From Paenibacillus donghaensis (GTDB taxonomy: Bacteria > Bacillota > Bacilli > Paenibacillales > Paenibacillaceae), in assembly GCF_002192415.1 (NCBI RefSeq), contig NZ_CP021780.1, positions 6,572,001 to 6,636,000 of the forward strand: a DNA stretch of 64,000 nucleotides, given 5' to 3'. This document shows positions 27,397 through 34,986 of this stretch, one piece after another. The translations under genes and the position numbers were made by a program. A model generated the notes under the pieces. It made no database searches. It was not told where the DNA came from and saw only the letters and a list, made by a program, of their open reading frames with translations. The first letter of the stretch is position 1; each line of letters starts with the position of its first letter.

Positions 27397-27445
27397 AAGG
27401 GGTTGCCCCGCCAGTAGATATCATCTACTGCTGAGGCAACCCCTT
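27397..27445. repeat. Strong hairpin without T tract upstream of the FtsX-type operon
   Basis: An outer perfect 11-bp stem (AAGGGGTTGCC/GGCAACCCCTT) and an inner 8-bp stem (CAGTAGAT/ATCTACTG) enclose a 3-nt loop. There is no T run on either strand. It is about 100 bases upstream of the ATPase start. Its role is unknown. Confidence 0.5.
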
Positions 27446-27526
27446 AAGGTGAAGATTGAACACAGATTCTACTACGGGCAACACATATCCTAGAGAGTGT
27501 ATTCAAACCTAATCGGATAGAGGACG

Positions 27527-27554
27527 AATTTAGTTGCAGATTCGTATCTAATTT
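27527..27554. repeat. Solitary 28-bp palindromic repeat unit
   Basis: An 11-bp arm AATTTAGTTGC, a 6-nt loop AGATTC and an 11-bp arm GTATCTAATTT. It has the same structure as the units inside the MITE-like elements, but only one unit is present and no terminal repeats are nearby. Confidence 0.6.
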
Positions 27555-27664
27555 CTAAACGCAACAATTGCTCTTCTGTTGAATCTCTGGCGATCCAGTG
27601 GATTCTCCTATTATTTATTCCAATCGATTTAATGGGCATTAAAGATTTTAGTAATAAAATTTCA

Positions 27665-27693
27665 TTGACAATAGTATAAATTCTATATATATT
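27665..27693 (+). promoter_or_regulatory. Sigma-A-type promoter of the DAACS symporter gene
   Basis: TTGACA, a 17-base spacer and TATATT, located about 50-80 bases before the start codon in an AT-rich leader. Confidence 0.7.
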
Positions 27694-27743
27694 TTATTTC
27701 ATTAATCTGATCAACTTAGTTGGTTTAGGAGGAGTAATCATTC

Positions 27744-29114
27744 ATGAACAATATTGACAACAATCTGCTTACCGCGATCCAGACAAACGGGTACGGCTTC
27801 ATCGCCTCCATTATTGTATTCGGCATCCTGTACTATTTGGCACGCAAACGGGTAGGCTTCGGAACAAGAGTGATGATCGCCCTTGGAATCGGGCTGCTTG
27901 CAGGCATCCTGTTTCAGAATCTGGAATGGGAGACCAAGGCAATCAGCACCTTCGGCAGCATCTATGTCAGCCTGATCCGCATGCTCGTCGTACCGCTGGT
28001 ATTCGTACTGGTGCTGAACAGCATCTCTTCCTTAACCAATCTCGAATATTTGCGCAAAATCGGGATCAAAACCTTCGCCTGGTTCCTCGGAACCACCGGA
28101 GTTGCTTCCATTATCGGCCTCACCATCGCCTTGCTGTTTAACCCGGGCCAGGGCATTCAGCAGACTGTGCCTGAAGACTTCGCCGCCCGTGAGATCCCGA
28201 CCTTCTCGGAGGTTATCCTTGAGCTCGTGCCTTCCAATCCCGTTAACGAAGCGGCAACCGGCAAGGTAGTTCCGCTGCTGATTTTTGCCATCTTCCTGGC
28301 GGTAGCGATCATCAAGGTCGGTTCCAAGAAGCCGGAGGCCGTGAAGCCTGTGCGTGATCTGATTGAGTCGCTGGCCACCGTGCTGCATCAGGTGATTAAA
28401 TTCGTTATGCGTCTGACCCCTTATGGTGTATTTGCCCTGATTGCCGGAATTACCGCACGGTATGGGTGGGAAACGCTGCAGGAGCTGGGGAGCGTCATAA
28501 TCACTTCTTATGTAGCGCTGATTCTGCATTTTGTACTGGTCTTCGGCGGCCTGGTGCTGCTGGTAGCCAAGGTTAATCCCTTCCGCTTTTTCCGCAAAAT
28601 CTATCCTATGATCACCGTCGCCTTCACCACCAGAAGCAGCTATGCCACGCTTCCGGTCAATCTGGAGGTCATTACGAAACGACTGCATGTCTCTCCGCGT
28701 ATCGCCAGCTTCGTGGCTCCGCTGGGCGCATCCGTTAACTTCAATGGCTGCGGCGGGGTTTGGCCGGCAATCGTGGCTGTCTTTACAGCCCAGGTCTTCG
28801 GCATTGATCTGGGATGGACCGATTATGTAACACTGGTGCTGGTCAGCATTATTTCTTCCATTGGTGTAGCCGGTGTACCGGGTCCGGCAGTAATCTCCAC
28901 AACTGTAGTCCTGACTGCTCTGGGTCTGCCGCTGGAAGGCATCGCTATCGTTGCCGGTGTGGAAGCGCTGATCGATATGGGCCGTACCGCAGTAAATGCG
29001 ACCGGAACCACGGTCACCGCATTGCTTGTGGCGAATTCCGAAGGTGAATTTGACCGTAAGGCCTTCAACAATGATAAAGACGGAGAAGACGATCTGCTCG
29101 TTAATCCCGCCTAA
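27744..29114 (+). CDS. Dicarboxylate/amino acid:cation symporter (DAACS family)
   Basis: 456 residues with eight membrane helices and two re-entrant loops expected. Family marks include FTTRSSYATLPVNLEV (the serine-rich HP1 tip region), GASVNFNGCGGVWPA (TM7, NMDGT-like position) and GVAGVPGPAVISTTVVL (HP2). The non-standard FNGCG in place of NMDGT and the hydrophobic N-terminus are closer to TcyP-type L-cystine symporters than to GltP, but the substrate is inferred. GGAGG precedes the ATG. It is monocistronic under its own promoter. Confidence 0.88.
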   Translation: MNNIDNNLLTAIQTNGYGFIASIIVFGILYYLARKRVGFGTRVMIALGIGLLAGILFQNLEWETKAISTFGSIYVSLIRMLVVPLVFVLVLNSISSLTNLEYLRKIGIKTFAWFLGTTGVASIIGLTIALLFNPGQGIQQTVPEDFAAREIPTFSEVILELVPSNPVNEAATGKVVPLLIFAIFLAVAIIKVGSKKPEAVKPVRDLIESLATVLHQVIKFVMRLTPYGVFALIAGITARYGWETLQELGSVIITSYVALILHFVLVFGGLVLLVAKVNPFRFFRKIYPMITVAFTTRSSYATLPVNLEVITKRLHVSPRIASFVAPLGASVNFNGCGGVWPAIVAVFTAQVFGIDLGWTDYVTLVLVSIISSIGVAGVPGPAVISTTVVLTALGLPLEGIAIVAGVEALIDMGRTAVNATGTTVTALLVANSEGEFDRKAFNNDKDGEDDLLVNPA

Positions 29115-29172
29115 ATACAGCCCGCTCGCATAGCGGTGGGGTCTCCACATATACATTCTTATATTTCAAGTA

Positions 29173-29289
29173 GAAACGGCTTCGCTGCCCTCAGCAAAGC
29201 GTATGCTCCCGAAGCAGCGATACTACGTATCGCTTTCAGGCATCCGTTTCTGCGGGAAATAGAAGGATAATTCATGGCGTGAAACCTAT
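29173..29289 (+). repeat. Interspersed repeat B, copy 1
   Basis: 117 bases, highly similar to 55361-55479. Outer arms GAAACGG/CCGTTTC enclose further complementary parts and a central hairpin AGCGATAC-TAC-GTATCGCT. After the hairpin both copies continue with GAAATAGAAGGAT and GCGTGA-ACCTAT. It lies between convergent genes and encodes nothing. Confidence 0.85.
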
Positions 29290-29305
29290 ACATTCTTATA
29301 TTTTC

Positions 29306-29349
29306 AAAAAACCTCCACACCCTGCATTAGCAGCGGCTGCGGAGGTTTT
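29306..29349 (-). terminator. Terminator of the second Gfo/Idh/MocA gene
   Basis: On the minus strand, AAAACCTCC and GGAGGTTTT form a stem extended by GCAGCC, followed by TTG. It lies 13 bases after the stop. Confidence 0.8.
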
Positions 29350-29361
29350 CGATGTCCATAA

Positions 29362-30357
29362 TTATCCCATAACGATTCTCTGCCGCTGCTTCGCGGAAGC
29401 CAGACAGGTCTCGATCAGCGTCATATTGCGGATGATATCAGACGGCTCAACCAGCGGTTTCTGGCCAAACACCGCCGCCGCGAAGTCATCAGCCTGCCGG
29501 GTATACGGATTGGCCCCGATGGCATCCACACGCCGCATGCCGCTGTCACTGTATACGAAGAACTCAGCGTCTTCTTCCCGGGCATTAAACGGCATCGGCA
29601 GCTCAATCCGGCCTTGCGTGCCCAGAATCTCCAGCAACTGGCGGTTGAACGCCCACATGCCGCAGTCAAAGATCAGGCTCACGCCGCCGGGGAATTCCAC
29701 CAGCCCGGAGGCCATCATGTCCACATGGTCATGTTCGGGGGAGAATAGGGCCTGTACCGTTACCGCCTCCGGCTCAGCGGCGCACAGCAGCCGTGCCGCG
29801 CTTAGCGGGTAACAGCCCACGTCATAGAGGGAGCCTCCGCCCCATGCGGACTTAAAGCGGATATTCGAAGTGTCTTCCGCATCATTATAAGTAAATGTGC
29901 CCCGGATCGAGCGAAGCTCCCCGATCTCGCCGGAAGCGATCACTGCCTGCACCTGGCCCATCCGCGGATGGTGGCGGTACATGTAGGCCTCAGCCAGATG
30001 TACGCCCGCACGGCTGCAGGCTTCCACCATCTGAAGGGCCTCCCGGCTGTTCAGCGCAATCGGCTTCTCGCACAGCACATGCTTGCCTGCCTCGGCGGCG
30101 CGGAGCACCCACTCCAGATGTAGGTGATTAGGCAGCGGGATATACACCGCCTCAACCTGCGGGTCGGCCAGCAACTCCTCATAGCTGCCATAGGCCTGCT
30201 GCACTCCGAATGCTGCGGCTACAGCCGCACTTTTATCGAGATCACGGCTGGCAATAGCCTGGATGATACCGCTCGTCGACTCTGCAATAGCCGGCATAAC
30301 CGAGCCTGTTGCAATCTGCGCAGAGCCCATGATCCCCCAGCGAAGTTTCTGTGTCAT
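29362..30357 (-). CDS. Gfo/Idh/MocA family oxidoreductase
   Basis: 331 residues. The Rossmann motif WGIMGSAQIATGSVMPAI is at 7-24, with PLPNHLH and the catalytic-site signature CEKPIALN near 95. The C-terminal domain resembles the trans-dihydrodiol/glucose-fructose oxidoreductase branch (TSNIRFKSAWGGGSLYDVGC). The substrate is unknown, probably a sugar or cyclitol. It is a single gene with its own terminator, and differs from the homologue at 5274-6248, which has the GTGWF variant. Confidence 0.9.
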   Translation of the reverse strand: MTQKLRWGIMGSAQIATGSVMPAIAESTSGIIQAIASRDLDKSAAVAAAFGVQQAYGSYEELLADPQVEAVYIPLPNHLHLEWVLRAAEAGKHVLCEKPIALNSREALQMVEACSRAGVHLAEAYMYRHHPRMGQVQAVIASGEIGELRSIRGTFTYNDAEDTSNIRFKSAWGGGSLYDVGCYPLSAARLLCAAEPEAVTVQALFSPEHDHVDMMASGLVEFPGGVSLIFDCGMWAFNRQLLEILGTQGRIELPMPFNAREEDAEFFVYSDSGMRRVDAIGANPYTRQADDFAAAVFGQKPLVEPSDIIRNMTLIETCLASAKQRQRIVMG

Positions 30358-30394
30358 AGCTGCACCTCTTCCATGAGTTGGTTAACGTCTATAT

Positions 30395-31354
30395 TCAGAT
30401 TAGCACACTCAAGAGCACAGCTGCACCCATAATGACAATCCGGGCCGTGTTCATGACAATAAAGTTCTGCACCGCCAGAATGAAGGTGGTGGCCTTCTCC
30501 TGCTTCTTCGTAAAGCGTGCTATGTTTCTCCTCAGCGGAATCAGTGTCAGCAGAATCAGCAGCACCAGCACCGGATGAACGCCCAGCATCAGCAGGACGA
30601 CAAGATCCAGATAGGAGACGTAATAGAGCAGCTTGTACAGTGTCAGGGCATTGGCACGTCCTATGTAGACCGGCAGAGTATACCTGCGGTTCTCGATATC
30701 ATCATCGATATCGCAGATATTGTTCGCCAGCATAATCGCCGCAATCCCAAGAATGGCTGGCACAGAGAACCAGAAGAGGTATAACACTTCCAGGATGCTG
30801 ATATGCAGGCTGACCCAGCCATTTTCAATGACAAGCCCTACCACACTGGAATCTGTATGAATGTAAGCCGAGATAAAAATAATTACAAAGCCCATAAACA
30901 GCCCCGAGAACAGCTCGCCAAGCGGCATCCGCGAAATCGGGATTGGACCAAACGAATACAGAATACCGATCAGAAACGACAAGCCGCCCAGCAGAAAGAC
31001 GAGCAGTCCAGTCTGGGTAACGAGCGCGATCCCGCCGCCTGCCGCCAAGGCCAGCAGAAGAATTATGGTGAATACCGCCGTGCTCTCCTTCAGTTTGTAG
31101 CGGACGATGGCGTTATGGGTTTCATAGCCGTAGCCCTCGGTCTTGGATGCTTTTTTGAAATCATAATAATTGTTGATTGCCGTTGTCGCCATATCGAAGC
31201 TAAGCAGCGACACGAACATCAGCACGAACCGCAGCACATAGAAATCGTCATACCGATACAGGGCGTATAGCGTCCCCATCAGAAAAGGAATCATGCTGGC
31301 TGCCTTAGTGGGCAGCTCAACAAATTGCAGAAAGCTTTTTACGTTCACAGCCAT
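30395..31354 (-). CDS. menA: UbiA-superfamily prenyltransferase, MenA-like
   Basis: 319 residues with eight to nine membrane segments. The two Asp-rich motifs of the superfamily are present: INNYYDFKKASKTEG at about 60-74 (N-x3-D form) and NNICDIDDDIENRR at about 206-219. MenA joins a polyprenyl chain to 1,4-dihydroxy-2-naphthoate in menaquinone synthesis. The gene lies outside a men operon and is transcribed alone, divergently from a GGDEF-EAL gene. Assignment to MenA rather than another UbiA-type enzyme is likely but rests on overall resemblance. Confidence 0.75.
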   Translation of the reverse strand: MAVNVKSFLQFVELPTKAASMIPFLMGTLYALYRYDDFYVLRFVLMFVSLLSFDMATTAINNYYDFKKASKTEGYGYETHNAIVRYKLKESTAVFTIILLLALAAGGGIALVTQTGLLVFLLGGLSFLIGILYSFGPIPISRMPLGELFSGLFMGFVIIFISAYIHTDSSVVGLVIENGWVSLHISILEVLYLFWFSVPAILGIAAIMLANNICDIDDDIENRRYTLPVYIGRANALTLYKLLYYVSYLDLVVLLMLGVHPVLVLLILLTLIPLRRNIARFTKKQEKATTFILAVQNFIVMNTARIVIMGAAVLLSVLI

Positions 31355-31535
31355 ACATCCTTATGTGTCAGATATGCCTTGCCTTATTGGTGGATGAAAT
31401 ATTCCTTCCCACATATATGCTCCAACTGTTCCGAGTACAATGGGGAATAAACATGACGGGAAAAACGCCGAATCGTGAAGCTTTTTTTACAAAATCCACT
31501 TGTTCATCTATTGCTTTCCGCCTTTAATTATTATT

Positions 31536-31550
31536 TGATAATTATTATCA
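31536..31550. promoter_or_regulatory. Exact Fur-box consensus
   Basis: TGATAATTATTATCA matches the Bacillus 7-1-7 Fur box TGATAATNATTATCA at every position. It overlaps a possible promoter (TTGATA at 31535-31540, 17 bases, TTATAC at 31558-31563) reading toward the GGDEF-EAL gene 127 bases away. The divergent menA-like gene starts 182 bases to the left. The surrounding DNA is very AT-rich, which raises the chance of a fortuitous match. Confidence 0.6.
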
Positions 31551-31676
31551 TTAATTATTATACATCAATTTTCGACAAATTGGTTAGATTCACAATGCAA
31601 AATATTGCCTATTCATGGTACACTAATCTGGTTGGAACTTATTACCTATTAGGTCTTATAATTTAAGGGGATCAAC

Positions 31677-34028
31677 ATGAAGCTGCGCAAAAAAATTGTC
31701 ATATTCATAAGTGTTGTAGCCAGCATTGCTCTGATTTCCACCTACCTGCTGCTGCATTTGTTTCTGCTCAACCGCTTCGACAAGCTGGATCAGGATGCAA
31801 TCCACTCCAAGCTGAAAGAAGCTGTCTATGCCTACCAGGTAGAACTGCAGAGCATGCAGTCCAAGCTGATGAATTATTCGGTTTGGGATGATACGTACCA
31901 GTTTGCCGCCGTCTCACCGGAGACAGCTGCGGAGGATCCTTACATTAATAACAACTACATTAAATCAACCTTCGAAATCAATCACTTTGATATGGTAGCC
32001 TTGCTGAATAATGCGGGTGAAGAACTGTATGGCGGCAGCTACAATTCCCAGACACGGACCATTGATCCACTGCCTGAAGAGCTGCATACGCTGGTTGGGC
32101 GGATACACAGCAGCTTACAGGCTTCACCGGATCTGAAGAACGGCAAGGCTGGCATCGTGCTGCTGGATCAAGGACCCATGCTGATTTCCCTCGCTGCTAT
32201 CGTCAATAATGATATGAGCCAGCCTTCGAGAGGAATAGCCATTGCGGGCAGACTGCTGCGGGACGATGAGATGAAGCAGATTAACCAAGGGACTTCCTCC
32301 ATCCTCCGGATCACCCGCATCTCCCCGGCACAGCTTCAGGCGGCAAATAACCGGGAATTCTGGCTGACCACCGGTGAAGACAACTCTACGGCGATCCATA
32401 AGGTTGTCAATAATTTGTTCGGCGAACCGGACGTAGTAATCAGCGTGAAGCAGCCGCGCCGGATTTATGAAAGCGGCCTGGAATCCATTTTCAGCTTCTT
32501 GCTTTTTTTCTTTCTGCTCACCGTGCTGATCTTTATCGTCTGCCTGATCTTTGTGAACCGTGCCATTCTGCAGCGAGTGGTCTCGCTGGTAGACAATATC
32601 CGTACCATTGCCAGTAGCCAGCATCTCTCGATCCGTATCAACAGCTCCGGCAAAGACGAGTTCAGTGAGGTGGAGCATGAATTCAACCGCATGATGTCCT
32701 CGCTGGAGCACAGCCAGGAGGAGCTGCAACTGCAGTCGATGCTTGATCCGTTAACCAAGCTGCCCAACCGCTCCTTGTTCTTCACCAGGCTGAATGAAGC
32801 TATTGAAGCTGCCCAAGCCAGCGGAAGGAAGATTGCACTTGTATTTATCGATCTGGATCACTTCAAGACAGTCAATGATACGTTCGGACATGAGTACGGA
32901 GATACACTGCTGAAAGAAATTTCTGATCGGATGTTATCCGTTGTCGGCAACCAGGATGTGGTTTCCAGGTTGGGCAGTGATGAGTTCACCATCCTGCTGG
33001 CCGACCTGCCCGATGCGCACAGCATCGAGCTTCAGCTGGCCCGGGTACAGGAGGCGCTGCTGGCTCCGCATCTGATTCATGGACATGTGCTGCATAATAC
33101 GGCTAGCATCGGCGTCAGTGTGTTTCCTGACAACGGCATGGACGCGGACATTCTGGTCAAACAGGCTGATTTAGCCATGCTCTATGTGAAGGAATCCGGC
33201 CGCAACCATATGTACCAATATTCCGAGGCGTTGGAGGAGAGTGTCCGCCGCAACAAGATTCTTGCCCTGGAGCTGCTGTCTGCGGCAGACAATCATGAGC
33301 TCGAGGTCTACTATCAGCCTATTCTATCTTCCGACACAATGAAGGTATCCAAAGTAGAGGCCTTGCTGCGCTGGACCAGCTCCACCTACGGCGCTGTGCC
33401 GCCCTCGGAGTTCATCCCGCTGGCGGAGAGCAGCGGGTCCATTGTCGCTATCGGCAGCCACGTGCTGCGCCAGGTATGCGCCGATATGGTCAGCTTCCGC
33501 AGCGAAGGCTTTATGCTCAGCGCCGCGGTTAATATCTCGGCAGTACAGCTGATGCAGCCCGGTCTGCTGGAGATTCTGCTGGAGCTGCTGGAGGAATTCG
33601 CTCTGCCTGCTTCCAGTCTGGAGCTGGAAATTACCGAAAGCGTGCTGGTCTCGGGCGACAACATTTCCCAGTCCCTGCAGCAGCTGAGAGAACACGGCTT
33701 CCGGATCTCGCTGGATGATTTCGGCACCGGCTTCTCTTCGTTAAGTTATCTGCGGCGTTTTCCTGTCGATGTGATCAAGATTGACCGCTCCTTCGTTTCC
33801 GAGATTACACTAGAGCAGCCCGATGACGTACTGGTCAAGGCCATCATTGAGCTAAGCCATAATCTGGGCCTGCGAGTGGTGTCTGAAGGCATTGAGCTGA
33901 AGGAGCAGTTCGACCTGCTGCGCCGTCTGGGCAGTGATGAACTGCAGGGCTATTACATCAGCAGACCGATCCGGGCGGCTGAGATCCCGGCTTTTCTGGC
34001 CCAGACTACTCCTAATTACGACAAATAA
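31677..34028 (+). CDS. CHASE4-GGDEF-EAL protein with degenerate GSDEF site
   Basis: 783 residues. Transmembrane segment at about 8-28, extracellular CHASE4-like sensor (SVWDDTYQFAA at about 64), second transmembrane segment near 275, HAMP, GGDEF, EAL. The cyclase signature reads LGSDEF instead of GGDEF, so cyclase activity is doubtful. The EAL domain keeps KVEALLRWT, EITESVL, DDFGTGFSSL and EGIE, so it is probably a phosphodiesterase with a regulatory GGDEF domain. The start follows AAGGGG. An exact Fur box lies 127 bases upstream. Confidence 0.93.
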   Translation: MKLRKKIVIFISVVASIALISTYLLLHLFLLNRFDKLDQDAIHSKLKEAVYAYQVELQSMQSKLMNYSVWDDTYQFAAVSPETAAEDPYINNNYIKSTFEINHFDMVALLNNAGEELYGGSYNSQTRTIDPLPEELHTLVGRIHSSLQASPDLKNGKAGIVLLDQGPMLISLAAIVNNDMSQPSRGIAIAGRLLRDDEMKQINQGTSSILRITRISPAQLQAANNREFWLTTGEDNSTAIHKVVNNLFGEPDVVISVKQPRRIYESGLESIFSFLLFFFLLTVLIFIVCLIFVNRAILQRVVSLVDNIRTIASSQHLSIRINSSGKDEFSEVEHEFNRMMSSLEHSQEELQLQSMLDPLTKLPNRSLFFTRLNEAIEAAQASGRKIALVFIDLDHFKTVNDTFGHEYGDTLLKEISDRMLSVVGNQDVVSRLGSDEFTILLADLPDAHSIELQLARVQEALLAPHLIHGHVLHNTASIGVSVFPDNGMDADILVKQADLAMLYVKESGRNHMYQYSEALEESVRRNKILALELLSAADNHELEVYYQPILSSDTMKVSKVEALLRWTSSTYGAVPPSEFIPLAESSGSIVAIGSHVLRQVCADMVSFRSEGFMLSAAVNISAVQLMQPGLLEILLELLEEFALPASSLELEITESVLVSGDNISQSLQQLREHGFRISLDDFGTGFSSLSYLRRFPVDVIKIDRSFVSEITLEQPDDVLVKAIIELSHNLGLRVVSEGIELKEQFDLLRRLGSDELQGYYISRPIRAAEIPAFLAQTTPNYDK

Positions 34029-34084
34029 TGATTACATCATTATAGGCAAGTCCAAGGACGATATGATATGATAGGCAAGCCTAT

Positions 34085-34107
34085 AACAGCGCCAATTTGG
34101 CGCTGTT
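34085..34107. promoter_or_regulatory. Perfect palindrome upstream of the acetate transporter gene
   Basis: AACAGCGCCAA and TTGGCGCTGTT flank a single T. It is 44 bases before the start codon and 57 bases after the previous stop. It could be a short terminator for the upstream gene or an operator; no T tract follows. Confidence 0.4.
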
Positions 34108-34150
34108 GTCATGAGCGAACACTTTTAGAATATTGGAGGCTCTTATTGTA

Positions 34151-34774
34151 ATGTCAGCGCAATCCCCTTCCACACAGTCCATCAAAGTCGTCACTGCCGA
34201 TCCAAGCGCCATCGGCCTATTCGGACTGGCTATCGTCACCTTGATCGCATCTTCACAGAAGCTTGAGATCACCACCGGGCTTAGCTACGCGATTCCTTGG
34301 GCCATCTTCCTTGGCGCCTTCGCCCAGCTGTTCGCCGCCATTCAGGATGCCAAGCACAACAACACCTTCGGAATGACCGCTTTTGCCGCTTATGCCTTCT
34401 TCTGGTTCGGCATGGGTGCCAGCTGGCTGATCAAACTGGGCGTATTCGGTACCGTGCTGGCCGCCGGTGTAGATCCCAAACAACTTGGTTTTGTATTTCT
34501 GGGTTACCTGATCTTCACCTTGTTTATGACGATCGGTGCCGTAGAAGCCAACCGCGTTCTGCTGATTATCTTTATATTAATTGACTTCCTTTTCCTGGGT
34601 CTTACCTTTGATGCCTTCGGCATTGCTCCTGAATTCTTCCATAAGCTTGCTGCCTGCTCGGAGCTTGCGATTGGTATCGTCTCCCTGTATGGCTGCGGTG
34701 CTTCGGTACTGAATGCTCATTTTGGCCGTACATTCCTGCCTGTCGGCGCACCGCTCGGCATCTTCAAGAAATAG
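34151..34774 (+). CDS. Acetate uptake transporter (SatP/YaaH, GPR1/FUN34 family)
   Basis: 207 residues with six hydrophobic helices. The family stretch DPSAIGLFGLAIVTLIASSQ near the N-terminus corresponds to the NPAPLGL-type motif. The ATG at 34151 has GGAGG 11 bases upstream. These proteins move acetate or succinate with protons. Its own terminator follows. Confidence 0.9.
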   Translation: MSAQSPSTQSIKVVTADPSAIGLFGLAIVTLIASSQKLEITTGLSYAIPWAIFLGAFAQLFAAIQDAKHNNTFGMTAFAAYAFFWFGMGASWLIKLGVFGTVLAAGVDPKQLGFVFLGYLIFTLFMTIGAVEANRVLLIIFILIDFLFLGLTFDAFGIAPEFFHKLAACSELAIGIVSLYGCGASVLNAHFGRTFLPVGAPLGIFKK

Positions 34775-34783
34775 CTCGCACCA

Positions 34784-34836
34784 ACGGATAAGTACAAACT
34801 CGCCTGTGAGGGCGGAAGTGTGCTTATCCGTTTTAA
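34784..34836 (+). terminator. Terminator of the acetate transporter gene
   Basis: ACGGATAAG pairs with CTTATCCGT, with an inner CGCC/GGCG, followed by TTTTAATT. It begins 10 bases after the stop. Confidence 0.8.
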
Positions 34837-34986
34837 TTATAGGCGAAATTCCCCCATGTTTTTCCTTGCGCATTGCTTCCAATCGTGACATGCTATATCC
34901 ATCACCTGCGACATATCTCGACATTTGCTATGACTCGGGGACCGCTCGCTTTGAAATATTGAATCATTAGATATCGGAGGCACCCG

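Noticed and set aside
28032..29156. 374-codon minus-strand open frame opposite the DAACS gene
   Set aside because: Composition rich in His, Gln, Asp and Gly typical of an antisense shadow; the plus strand encodes clear membrane helices and family motifs.
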